Origin: Planctomycetota bacterium
Lineage (GTDB): Bacteria > Planctomycetota > UBA1135 > UBA2386
Reading direction: 5' to 3'
Assembly: GCA_028281765.1 (NCBI GenBank)
Contig: JANQJF010000073.1
Span: 1 to 64,000 of the forward strand
Length of the DNA: 64,000 bases
Below, one piece after another: positions 26,780 through 35,087 of the stretch. A model generated the notes under the pieces. That model had not been told where the DNA came from and did no database searches. It saw only the letters and a list, made by a program, of their open reading frames with translations. A program made the position numbers and the translations under genes. The first letter of the stretch is position 1. Each line of letters opens with the position of its first letter.

Positions 26780-26947
26780 CTAGTGGGGTGTCGCTGATTT
26801 TTGATGCGTGTGTCGGTGTTCCTGCGGTGCGCTCGCGAGACGCTGCGACGACATGGCTTGTCAGTGGACAAGTTGAGGAGCAGCAACGCTGCGAGCGGGC
26901 CGAAGGGGCAGCGACATATGTGTCAAACACCGGCGACGCCCCACTAG
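26780..26947 (+). mobile_element. 160-bp MITE-like element with CTAG duplications
   Basis: The element 26784-26943 starts TGGGGTGTCGC and ends GCGACGCCCCA, an 11-bp inverted repeat with one mismatch. CTAG occurs directly outside both ends (26780-26783 and 26944-26947), and the bases beyond (ATT and AAT) reconstruct a palindromic target ATTCTAGAAT, consistent with a 4-bp target duplication. Positions 26842-26905 match 54-117 of the window and contain the hairpin CTTGTC-AGTG-GACAAG. It is too short for a transposase and probably is an internally deleted insertion sequence moved in trans. Confidence 0.75.
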
Positions 26948-27141
26948 AATCGTGTGTTATGAGCGAGATAATGCAGAGCGATTGGAAGGATGCTTCACCT
27001 TGGCTCGTCGTCTCTTGCGGGGTACCTGATGGTCTCAATGGCCTCTGTGACTCTTAGTCAGAGCTCTCTCTACCCGTGATAACCCCGCCTACATCTCTGC
27101 CGTGTACGCAAGGCAAGCTACTCGACTAGGGAGGATCAGCG

Positions 27142-30100
27142 TTGGCGCACGAGAGTAGGCGTGATCCTTCGACTCACCCAATTCGGAAGCCGCCGTTGCC
27201 GACCGAAGTTGGATCCGCCCGAGGTGGATCTGCGATCGGCCAGATTCAGCAGTTCGACGCGGGAGAGTGGCGGAACTTCATTCATGAGTGGGTTCAGTCG
27301 CTTCTCGGCGAGTACGAGTCCGTGGAGTGCTGCGATGGCGACGGCTCCCTGGGTAGGGATCTAGTTGCTCGACGCTCAGGGGGGAGTTGGGACCACTATC
27401 AGTGCAAGTGGTACGAACACCCACTTGGTCCGAACGACGTCTGGATCGAACTTGGCAAGTTTGCGTATTACACGTATCACGGAGTCTACTCCTGTCCGGG
27501 GCGCTATTGGTTCGTTGCCCCTTACGGCGTCGCCCAATCCTTGGCTAGATTGCTCGAAGACCCTGAGTATTTTCGGGCTCGCTTTTCTTCAAACTGGGAC
27601 GTGTACTGCAGAAGCGCGGTTGTTCCCGGTGAGGAGATCGCAATAGAAGGGGGGCTGATGGAGCACGTCGAGCAATTAGATTTCTCCATGTTCGGGTTCG
27701 TTTCGCCTTCGAGCCTGGTGAGGGGGCACGCGATGACGCCTTGGTTTGTCCCTAGATTCGGTGATCCCACTCTGCCGGACATTTCATTTGCGCGACGGCT
27801 CAGGGCATTGCTATTCGGATATGACTACTTCATATCTTACCGGCATGATGACGGCCTCGCGTACGCCATGGCCTTGGAGCTATGTCTACGTAATCGGGGA
27901 CGGGTAGTCTTTCGGGACGCCAGCGAGCTTCCTGGTTCTGCTCCTCTCTGGAGATCAATATCTAGTGCTATACGTCGGAGCCGAGTCTTCGTGTTGGTTG
28001 GGTCCGATGAGGTGTACCGGACCCAACATTCAATCGGGTTTGTGGATGACGAAGTAGACTACGTTAGGAAAGAAGTTGCGTGTGCGCTCTCTAAGAGAAA
28101 TCCCGTCATTGCGTGCGTTCAGTGCTCGGATCGGAAATTTCCCAACATCGACGTGAAGGAGACTTCTGAGACCGCGGATAATCTGCGCGCTGGCACCCCG
28201 GCGGAGACCGTGCTGGACGACTTGGTCGCTGCTGGGTCGTTATGGAAAGTTCGGCGGTTAGTTCGTTGGTCGTTAACAACAGCGGCTGCTGTGCTCCTGT
28301 CTGCTGTTGCCTTGATTGTCTGGCAACAATACAGCAGCCTCTGCGTTGAGAGGGAGCGTCGACGGTATGTTGAGGCAAGCAGTATCGGCTATCGTTTCGA
28401 TTTCACGGTTCGAGGTCTCTTGCCTCGAGAGGCAGATGCTCTCGTAGAGTTGGAGGCGGCCGAGCTGCCCGTGAAGTTGGCGCTGGTTGACAGAATACTG
28501 AGCGAGCCTGTATTGGCTCGTCGCGTTTGTCGCAGGACCAGCGAAGTCTGTCGGGCCTTGTTTGGTTTTGCCAGCAAGAACGAATCTGTCGTCATCAGGC
28601 GGGTGCTCGATCGCGCGGATCAAGTGCCGAACCAGTGGGTGAGGCTCGCAGTCGCGAAGATGCTGATGATTTGCGATGATGCTGCTGCTCTCGGGCCGTT
28701 GCTCGAAGTGCTCGCCGATCCCATAGAGTCGTTGTCGCAGGTGGATCATCGGGGACAAATGCTAAACCTTGTGGGCAGGTGGGCTTCGCAGGCGAGCTTC
28801 CCTGACGTTTCTGAGGTTCGGTGGAAGCTTGCAGTGGCGTCGGCCAAGGTGCCGCGCAACCAACAACAAGTCCTTGCGAGGATCTTTGCGACTTTGCAGG
28901 TGGGTGCGGAAACGGACGCATTTGCATTTTTTGCGGCCTGCGCGTTGGACATGGAGCATCCAGACAGGGTTCTGGCCGAGTTGGATCCTCTGCTTCGTGC
29001 GCGTGATTTTCCGAAGGTGCGGCGCGTTCTTCGCAAGGTTCTTGGCGAGGCAAAGGGAGCGTCCGCGGCTACGCGAATCGCCTTGTCTCTGATTCACGCC
29101 ACTCACGACCCTAAGGAGCTTCGCGCTTTGTCCACGTCTCTTGCATCCAGCGACTTGAGGGATTTGATGAGAGTTGCGGAAACCGCGGAGCAAAAGGCGC
29201 GAGCGATGGATGATCTGGTCAAGATTCAGGAGGGGATGGAGTCCGCAGGCCAGGTCTGGGATTCGATACTCAAGCGAGCTCGGGCGCGGAAATACCTAAG
29301 CGAATACGAGCTACTTGTGGTATCAGCGTTGCCGAGGCGTGTGGTGGCATCAATTGATGTAGAAGATCTGCTTGGAGTGATTCGGCCGTGGGTTTCGTAT
29401 CGTGGCGGCGTCGAGTGTGAGCAGCTGTTTCGGAAGATCGTTGATCGGCAGCGTTCAGCTTTGGCATCACAGACGATGGGACGTATCAGAACTCTCATGG
29501 ACATCTGGACTCCTGATGCGGGGAGTCCGGCTGTTGAGTTGAGGAATGCGGGGGAGTCGATGGCTACAAAGCTCGATGATCTCCTCGCTTCGTGGGGGCG
29601 CTATTGTGGGGTTCCGCCGGATGGTCTGGTGATAGACCTGGTCAAACATGGGCTTAGCTTCGCAGTCCACAAGCCAAGAAGGAGGCCACAAATGTTCACG
29701 GGTCTGCGATCGATAGCACCAAGTGCCTCGGCCGCGGCGGCGCGGAAATGTCGGTCGCTGGTTCTCTCCAGGATCGCTGCGCTTCGTCAGTCCCGGGACA
29801 CGTCGTTTGGGGGCTTAGTGACAGGTCCGATACTTTCGGTTGTTTCACTCATGCCAGCGGTGGCCGACGAGGAAGCAATTGAGGCCCTGCGGTTTGCGAT
29901 AGATGTCGAGCGATGTGGGGCGGCTCAGGCTTTGGCGCTCAGTCGAGACGTTGATGCGGTTGTTCGTCTGTCCAGTAAGATTCCCGCATCACGCCGGCAC
30001 GAGGTTCGTGACTTTGTCTACTCAATGTTGCATCGGGATCGTGTCGCGAGTGCGGCCAAGGCACTCACGTCCAGTGCGCGCAGTGACGCAGAGGGCGAGG

Positions 30101-30378
30101 CTCTTGTGTTGTCGATGCTCGTTGGCGCAATCGCGGGGCTGCTGGGGCCGGAATCTGAAGGCGTGGTTGTGGAGCTCAGCGAAAGACTCTTGCGGTCTGC
30201 GCGGTTGTGTGCGGGTAGCAAAGCGGTCGAAGCCCTGGGGGTGGCTTTGGTGGCCTTGGCGGGATCGGCGCCGACCAGCAGCGCGGTTTCCGACACGATG
30301 CGGTCGTTCGCGTCTTTGCCGTGGTGTGTAGAGCCGGCTGCGGGAGTGATCGAGCGCGCAGTGGAGAGTCGGCGATAG
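27142..30378 (+). CDS. PD-(D/E)XK nuclease-TIR-transmembrane-helical repeat protein
   Basis: A 1078-residue protein. Residues about 35-130 look like a restriction-type PD-(D/E)XK nuclease: GRD (Asp73) followed by YQCKWY with Gln87 and Lys89, the usual D...QxK core. Residues about 226-335 are a TIR domain (YDYFISYRHDDG, FRDASELPGS, SRVFVLVGSDEVY); VRKEV places Glu310 as a candidate NADase catalytic acid. A membrane helix follows at about 372-397 (TTAAAVLLSAVALIVW), then about 650 residues of HEAT/ARM-like helices. The makeup suggests a membrane-tethered immune effector whose repeat region senses infection. TTG start with AGGGAGG 7 bp upstream. Base composition is clearly lower in GC than both flanks, and a mobile-element remnant lies just upstream: likely acquired horizontally. 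Function is inference. Confidence 0.75.
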   Translation: MAHESRRDPSTHPIRKPPLPTEVGSARGGSAIGQIQQFDAGEWRNFIHEWVQSLLGEYESVECCDGDGSLGRDLVARRSGGSWDHYQCKWYEHPLGPNDVWIELGKFAYYTYHGVYSCPGRYWFVAPYGVAQSLARLLEDPEYFRARFSSNWDVYCRSAVVPGEEIAIEGGLMEHVEQLDFSMFGFVSPSSLVRGHAMTPWFVPRFGDPTLPDISFARRLRALLFGYDYFISYRHDDGLAYAMALELCLRNRGRVVFRDASELPGSAPLWRSISSAIRRSRVFVLVGSDEVYRTQHSIGFVDDEVDYVRKEVACALSKRNPVIACVQCSDRKFPNIDVKETSETADNLRAGTPAETVLDDLVAAGSLWKVRRLVRWSLTTAAAVLLSAVALIVWQQYSSLCVERERRRYVEASSIGYRFDFTVRGLLPREADALVELEAAELPVKLALVDRILSEPVLARRVCRRTSEVCRALFGFASKNESVVIRRVLDRADQVPNQWVRLAVAKMLMICDDAAALGPLLEVLADPIESLSQVDHRGQMLNLVGRWASQASFPDVSEVRWKLAVASAKVPRNQQQVLARIFATLQVGAETDAFAFFAACALDMEHPDRVLAELDPLLRARDFPKVRRVLRKVLGEAKGASAATRIALSLIHATHDPKELRALSTSLASSDLRDLMRVAETAEQKARAMDDLVKIQEGMESAGQVWDSILKRARARKYLSEYELLVVSALPRRVVASIDVEDLLGVIRPWVSYRGGVECEQLFRKIVDRQRSALASQTMGRIRTLMDIWTPDAGSPAVELRNAGESMATKLDDLLASWGRYCGVPPDGLVIDLVKHGLSFAVHKPRRRPQMFTGLRSIAPSASAAAARKCRSLVLSRIAALRQSRDTSFGGLVTGPILSVVSLMPAVADEEAIEALRFAIDVERCGAAQALALSRDVDAVVRLSSKIPASRRHEVRDFVYSMLHRDRVASAAKALTSSARSDAEGEALVLSMLVGAIAGLLGPESEGVVVELSERLLRSARLCAGSKAVEALGVALVALAGSAPTSSAVSDTMRSFASLPWCVEPAAGVIERAVESRR

Positions 30379-30872
30379 AGCGAGCCGAGGTACGCAACCC
30401 GGACGAAGAGCAGGTCTGGGGTGACCCGGGCACGCCGAGCTAGCTGGATCAGCCTGACGGTCAAGTCCGCGACCTACGTGGCCTGAAGTTGGCGACGTAT
30501 GGTCTTCGTGGTTCAGCAATCGGGCAGCGTCGCGAAGCAGGTCGGCACTTCTACTCGAGCGTCTTGAGACTATGGGCTTGCTCGTGGTGGTTTCGAGGCG
30601 GTCCGCTGCGCGTACAAAAAAGAACCCCGAGGAGCTGGCGACTCCTCGGGGTTGTTCCCTGCCACAGGGCCTAGATGCCCGTTGCATTTCTTTCCACCGC
30701 CCGACTCAGAGCGAACTGCGTGCCAGCACTGGTCGAAAATGAATCGAAATCCATAAGTCGATTCTGAATAGGTGTTTACTGCGCGATTGTGGAAAGTCGT
30801 GCCGATCTGGAAAGAGCGGATCCTTGACGGGATTCCGACGATCTGTCGGCAGACCGTCGGCGATCCGACGGA
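30379..30872. other. Intergenic region with orphan terminator, possible small RNA
   Basis: About 490 bp without a convincing protein gene between the TIR gene and mazG. It contains a perfect 12-bp terminator on the minus strand (30616-30653) and, upstream of it on that strand, an A/T-richer stretch (about 30725-30790) that could be a promoter. A 27-codon minus frame (30672-30755, MDFDSFSTSAGTQFALSRAV...) ends just before the terminator but has no ribosome binding site. Inverted CCGAC/GTCGG repeats occur at 30835-30870. Confidence 0.45.
30616..30653 (-). terminator. Strong Rho-independent terminator
   Basis: AACCCCGAGGAG (30623-30634) pairs perfectly with CTCCTCGGGGTT (30642-30653) around a seven-base loop; on the minus strand it is followed by C and six T residues. 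It is about 220 bp beyond the mazG stop codon, so it ends either a long mazG transcript or a separate short minus-strand RNA. Confidence 0.9.
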
Positions 30873-31688
30873 TCATGACGGGGATTCGCCAGCGGCCCCG
30901 ATGCCGCGTTCCTTGGCTTCGACCCAGAGGCGCTCCATCTCGTCGAGTTCGGCAGCGGCCAAACGTTCGCCTAGTTGCGCTTCGACGTATTCGAAGCGGG
31001 CGGCGAAGCGACCCATCGTCCCGCGCAGGGCCATCTCGGGGTTTACGCCGTGGTGCCGCGCGAGGTTGGCCAGCGCGAACAGCGCGTCCCCGAACTCGGA
31101 CTCGATCGCCGTGGCGTCGCCGGAGGCCAAGGCCTCGTCGAGTTCCCCGAGCTCTTCGTCGACCTTGGACCGCGGGCCGTGGGCGTCCGGCCAGTCGAAC
31201 CCCACGCGCGCGGCCTTCTCGCCGATGCGGAACGCGCGCAGCAGGGCCGGCAGGTCCGACGGGAGGCCGCTCAGCACACCCTTCTTTCGGGTGGGCTGCT
31301 CGCGCCGCTCCTCGATCTTGATCTGCTCCCAGTTCGCGAGCACCGTGTCCGAGTCCGCGGCCTCGACATCGCCGAAGACGTGGGGGTGGCGTCGCACGAG
31401 CTTGTCCGCGATGCCGCGGGCGATGGCTGCCGTGTCGTAGCGATCCTCCTCCGACGCGATCCGCGCGATCATCAGGACGTTCATCAGCACGTCGCCGAGC
31501 TCCTCGCACGCAGCGTCCGCGTCGCCGGCCTGGAGGGCTTCGATCGCCTCGAACGCTTCTTCGAGCAGGTGGGGGGCCATCGACTGCTCGGTCTGCTCGC
31601 GATCCCACGGGCAGCCGCCCGGTCCGCGCAGGCGGTCGATGACTTCGAGAAGCCCGCGCAGGGCCTGAATGTGGGAGTCGTCGGTCAC
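30873..31688 (-). CDS. mazG: Nucleoside triphosphate pyrophosphohydrolase MazG
   Basis: About 271 residues, the usual size of two-domain MazG. The N-terminal domain has GGCPWDREQT, LLEEAFEAIEAL and EELGDVLMNVLMIA (the ExxE...ExxD metal-binding acids), then RRHPHVFGD; the C-terminal half repeats it with KVDEELGELDEAL and EFGDALFALANLARH. It hydrolyses NTPs to NMP and pyrophosphate, a house-cleaning role. Start taken as GTG 31688, which gives an N terminus close to E. coli MazG; ATG at 31709 is possible and would overlap the start codon of the divergent gene (both lie in GCATGC). Confidence 0.9.
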   Translation of the reverse strand: MTDDSHIQALRGLLEVIDRLRGPGGCPWDREQTEQSMAPHLLEEAFEAIEALQAGDADAACEELGDVLMNVLMIARIASEEDRYDTAAIARGIADKLVRRHPHVFGDVEAADSDTVLANWEQIKIEERREQPTRKKGVLSGLPSDLPALLRAFRIGEKAARVGFDWPDAHGPRSKVDEELGELDEALASGDATAIESEFGDALFALANLARHHGVNPEMALRGTMGRFAARFEYVEAQLGERLAAAELDEMERLWVEAKERGIGAAGESPS

Positions 31689-31707
31689 GCCGACTACGAT
31701 CCCGCGC

Positions 31708-32082
31708 ATGCCATCGCATCGCAAGCGCAAGCGCGACGCCGCGTCGCGCGACATGTCCGTCCGAGAGCTCGAGCTCTGTGAGCTCATGGAGGAGCTCCTC
31801 GAGACGGTGCGCTGGCAGCAGATCCTCGGCTACACCAACCAGTTCCTGCTCGATCGCTACGTGAAGGTCGAGCCGGAGGAGCGCGACAAGATCCTCGAGG
31901 CCGCGGTCCGCGCGGTCGACAAGGACGCCAAGATGCACGAGTGGCACGAGCGGCTGAGCCGGCTCAAGGGCGAGGCCCTGCACATCAAGCGCTCGATCCA
32001 GCGGGCGAAGAAGGACATCGCGCAAGGCAAGCCCGCGCCGCCGGCGCCCGGGGAGCGGAGCGAGGGCTGTGACGGCGACTGA
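31708..32082 (+). CDS. Hypothetical helical protein
   Basis: A 124-residue, highly charged protein predicted to be almost all helix (RELELCELMEELLETVRW, ERLSRLKGEALHIKRSIQRAKK), with a basic N terminus and a Pro-rich tail. No membrane segment or catalytic motif. Start ATG 31708; a later ATG at about 31753 (MSVREL) is possible. Its last 14 bp overlap the glycosyltransferase gene, so they are probably in one operon. Family not recognised. Confidence 0.6.
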   Translation: MPSHRKRKRDAASRDMSVRELELCELMEELLETVRWQQILGYTNQFLLDRYVKVEPEERDKILEAAVRAVDKDAKMHEWHERLSRLKGEALHIKRSIQRAKKDIAQGKPAPPAPGERSEGCDGD

Positions 32083-32836
32083 CGATCGCCTGCCGATCTC
32101 GGGCTGCGTCATCGCCTACCAGGAGGCGGATCGCATCGAAGCCTGCGTGCGGTCGCTCGCGTTCTGCGACGAGGTGATCGTCGTCGACAGCGGCAGTGCC
32201 GACGGCACGCGTGAACTCGCCGCCGCGGCCGGCGCCGACGTGCGGACCAACGAGCCGTTTCCCGGGCATCGGGAGCAGAAACAGATTGCGGTCGAGCTCG
32301 CGCGTCACGACTGGGTGCTGTGCCTCGACGCCGACGAACGCGTGACCGACGAGTTGCGCGAGGAGATCGTCGCGCGGCACGCCGCCGGCCTAGACCACGA
32401 CGGGTTCGAGATGCCGCGGCGCAATCACTACCTCGGTCGGGTCGTGCGGCGCGGGCTGTTCTGGCCGGATCGCAAGCTGCGGCTGTTCGATCGGACTCGG
32501 GGCCACTGGGCCGGCACGAACCCGCACGATCGGGTCGAGCTCGAGCCGGACGCGCGCCTCGGGCGCCTCGAGGGCGCGATCGAGCATCTGAGCTATCGGA
32601 ACTTCCGGCATCACCTCCGGACGATCGATTCGTTCACCGCGATTGCCGCTCGTGCGTTGCGCGCCGAGGGTCGCCGCGGCACGCTCCTCGATCTGCTGGT
32701 CCGACCGCCGGCGGTGTTCGTGAAGAGCCTGGTCCTCAAGCGCGGCTTCCTCGACGGTTGGCGCGGCTTCGTCATCGCGGCGATGGCGTTCTACTACGAC
32801 TGGCTGAAGTACTGGCGGCTGCTGGCGCAGCGCTGA
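32069..32836 (+). CDS. Family 2 glycosyltransferase, WaaE/KdtX-like
   Basis: A 255-residue GT-A transferase. The nucleotide-sugar-binding start CVIAYQEADRIEACVRSL, VIVVDSGSADGT, and the DxD-like LCLDADERVTDEL are present, followed by RRNHYLGRVVRRGLFWPDRKLRLF and HLSYRNFRHHL, which resemble lipopolysaccharide core beta-1,4-glucosyltransferase WaaE/KdtX. The C-terminal KSLVLKRGFLDGWRGFVIAAMAFYYDWLKYW would touch the membrane. Probable role: adding a core sugar to LPS. GTG start at 32069 overlapping the previous gene; the next gene follows after 12 bp. Confidence 0.85.
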   Translation: MTATDDRLPISGCVIAYQEADRIEACVRSLAFCDEVIVVDSGSADGTRELAAAAGADVRTNEPFPGHREQKQIAVELARHDWVLCLDADERVTDELREEIVARHAAGLDHDGFEMPRRNHYLGRVVRRGLFWPDRKLRLFDRTRGHWAGTNPHDRVELEPDARLGRLEGAIEHLSYRNFRHHLRTIDSFTAIAARALRAEGRRGTLLDLLVRPPAVFVKSLVLKRGFLDGWRGFVIAAMAFYYDWLKYWRLLAQR

Positions 32837-32848
32837 CCGCTGACAACC

Positions 32849-34009
32849 GTGCGCATCCTGCATCTCTTCGCGAACTACAAGTGGACGGGCCCGGCCGACC
32901 CGGCGATCCGCTGTGCGCGGCATCTGCGTGAAGCGGGGGCCGACGTCACGTTCGCAATCGCGGGGTGGACGCTGCCCGACGCCGAGCACCGGATGGCGAT
33001 AGAGCTACGGCGGTCGCGTATGCCGGTGATCGCCGGGCTCGAACTCCGCAAGCACTTCCACCCCGCGAGCCACCTCAAGGACGCGCGGGCGCTGCGGCGG
33101 CGGCTCGACGCCGGCGAATATGACGTCGTGCACGCGCACATGCTTGCCGACCACCTGATCGCCGCGATCGCGAAGCGTCGCGCCGCGCATCGGCCCGTGC
33201 TCGTGCGTTCGCTCTACGATCCCGACGCGCCGTCGCGACGGAGCTGGCGGGATCGCGTGGCGCTGCGCTACACCGATGGCGTCGTCGCGCCGACCGAGCG
33301 CGTCGCGACTCAGATGCGCGAACGGTTCCCCGCGTTCGGGGATCGCGTCTACGCGCAGGATCCGCCTGTCGACCTGCCTTCGTCGCGTGACACGGCGACG
33401 CTGCGGGAACTGTTCGCGGCCAGTGACGACGACTTCTTGATCGGCATCACCGCGCGCATCCAGCCGCACCGGAAGTTCGACGTGCTGTGGCAGGCGCTGC
33501 GTATCGCGGTGGACGCCCGGCCTTGCATCAAGGTCGTGCTGCTCGGTCGCGGCAACGAGGCCGACACCGAGAGTCTCGTGCGCGAGCCCGTAGAACGCCT
33601 CGGACTGCGCGACCACGCGGTGCTTCCCGGATACCTCTACGAGCCGGACTACTCGCGCGCGTTGCGCGGTCTCGACGCGTTCACGTTCATGGTTCCGGGC
33701 AGTGACGGCACGTGCCGTGCGGTGCGGGAGGCGATGGCGTTCGGCCTGCCGATCGTCGCGACGCGACTCGGCATGCTGCCGGAGATGCTCGGGCCGGCCG
33801 CGCCGGGCGGGCCCGACTGCGGGATCGTCTGCGACCCGGATCCGGAGGCGCTGGCCGCGGCGTGGATCAAGCTCGTCGATCGGCCGGAGTGGCGCGGCGA
33901 ACTCGGCGCCGCCGCGCGCGACCGGGTCCGCACATCGATGAATCCCGTCGCGGCGACGTCGCGCCTGCTCGTGTTCTACGAACGTCTGCGTCACGGGTCT
34001 TCGCGATGA
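32849..34009 (+). CDS. Family 4 glycosyltransferase
   Basis: A 386-residue GT-B transferase. The N-terminal domain starts MRILHLFANYKWTGPADPAI and includes VVHAHMLADHL; the donor-binding half has GITARIQPHRKFDVLWQAL, VLLGRGNEAD and the GT4 acidic motif region GTCRAVREAMAFGLPIVATRLGMLPE. It should transfer a sugar during LPS or other surface glycan assembly; donor and acceptor cannot be read from sequence. GTG start; its stop overlaps the ATG of the next gene (ATGA). Confidence 0.85.
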   Translation: MRILHLFANYKWTGPADPAIRCARHLREAGADVTFAIAGWTLPDAEHRMAIELRRSRMPVIAGLELRKHFHPASHLKDARALRRRLDAGEYDVVHAHMLADHLIAAIAKRRAAHRPVLVRSLYDPDAPSRRSWRDRVALRYTDGVVAPTERVATQMRERFPAFGDRVYAQDPPVDLPSSRDTATLRELFAASDDDFLIGITARIQPHRKFDVLWQALRIAVDARPCIKVVLLGRGNEADTESLVREPVERLGLRDHAVLPGYLYEPDYSRALRGLDAFTFMVPGSDGTCRAVREAMAFGLPIVATRLGMLPEMLGPAAPGGPDCGIVCDPDPEALAAAWIKLVDRPEWRGELGAAARDRVRTSMNPVAATSRLLVFYERLRHGSSR

Positions 34010-35085
34010 CGCTCGAGCCGACGCTCGCGGAGTGGGTCGACGCCTGTCTGCGTCGCCCGGACGCGTTGCCGGACGGAGTCGAGCCGGTGCAGACGCGCCT
34101 CGTGCGCTGGGTCGGTCGCGGCGTCGTCCCGGGACTCGGTGAGGTCTATCTGAAGGTCATGGGGTTCCCGCGGGCGCGCGACCGAGTGCGCTACGTTCAC
34201 CGAGCGCTGCCAGCGATCCACGAGGCGAGGATGCTCGCGAGGCTCGCGGAGGTGGGGATCCGTTCGCCCGAAGTGGTCGTCGCGACGGGGCGGCGGCGTT
34301 GCGGGATCCCCGCCGCGTCGGTGCTCGTCACCCGCGCGTTGCCGGCCAGCCACGCGGTCGAGCTGGCCGACGCCGCGAGAATCACGGCCGAGCTGCTGCG
34401 TGCTGGCGTGTTCCACCCGGACTTGAACCGGGGCAACTTCCACGGTTTGCCGGACCGGCAGACCGCCGTGCTGGACCTGCAGTCGGCTCGCTGGTACAGG
34501 CGCGGGGTCCCCGCGCCGCTGCGCCGGCGCATGGTCGCGAAGCTGATCGTCGAGTTCGATGCGTCGGATCGAATCGAGGCTGTTGCGCGAGATTGCGGAT
34601 TGGCTACGAACCCCGAAATATCGGGGATAGAGAGCGATACGCGAATTTTGGTTGCGGCCGACCTGCGGCGTCGTGTGCGTCGCTGCACGACGACGAGCAC
34701 CCAATTCGCGGTCCGGCGGCGATGGAATGGCACGACCTATTGGCGTCGATCGCTGAAGGATGAAAGAGGCGCCTGGATCGAGCATTCCCGCGCGGTCGAA
34801 CTCTGGATCGGCGAGCGCTTCCTCGAGCTCGTGGATGGTCGGAAACCGGTTCTGGGCGCGATGTTCCGGAAGTCGTGGTGGCTTCCCGGTAAAGACTCCC
34901 TCTATATTTCCGGCGGTGACGGAATCACGCTCTCGGCTGATCACGAAGTCTGCTTGCTTCAAGGGTTTGGACGCTTGCAGTCTCTCGATGATGCCCGGGG
35001 CGAGCGGCTCAGGGACTCCTCATGTTCCGGCTTTGCGAAATCGACAACGCGCGAATTGCACGATCCCAGCTCTGACCCGGACTAG
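34006..35085 (+). CDS. WaaP/InaA-type lipopolysaccharide kinase
   Basis: A 359-residue protein of the kinase-like LPS core/Kdo kinase group. Seen are EVYLKVMGFPRARDRVR (lysine of the nucleotide site), EARMLARLAEVGIRSPEVV, VLVTRALPAS, a catalytic loop HPDLNRGNFHG and the metal aspartate in VLDLQSARW. It would phosphorylate a core sugar on the cytoplasmic face. Beyond about residue 200 the sequence no longer follows the kinase fold and its DNA (about 34580-35060) is visibly lower in GC than the first part, so the C-terminal 150 residues may be an added domain of foreign origin. ATGA overlap with the preceding transferase; two bases before the next gene. Confidence 0.72.
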   Translation: MTLEPTLAEWVDACLRRPDALPDGVEPVQTRLVRWVGRGVVPGLGEVYLKVMGFPRARDRVRYVHRALPAIHEARMLARLAEVGIRSPEVVVATGRRRCGIPAASVLVTRALPASHAVELADAARITAELLRAGVFHPDLNRGNFHGLPDRQTAVLDLQSARWYRRGVPAPLRRRMVAKLIVEFDASDRIEAVARDCGLATNPEISGIESDTRILVAADLRRRVRRCTTTSTQFAVRRRWNGTTYWRRSLKDERGAWIEHSRAVELWIGERFLELVDGRKPVLGAMFRKSWWLPGKDSLYISGGDGITLSADHEVCLLQGFGRLQSLDDARGERLRDSSCSGFAKSTTRELHDPSSDPD

Positions 35086-35087
35086 GC

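Noticed and set aside
26842-26905. Integron attC site or CRISPR-like repeat
   Set aside because: No GTTRRRY/RYYYAAC core pair and only two distant copies without regular spacing; inverted ends with CTAG fit a transposable element better.
26788-27057. 89-codon plus frame between the selenoprotein and TIR genes
   Set aside because: It runs through the MITE-like element and its flank, with no ribosome binding site or coding bias.
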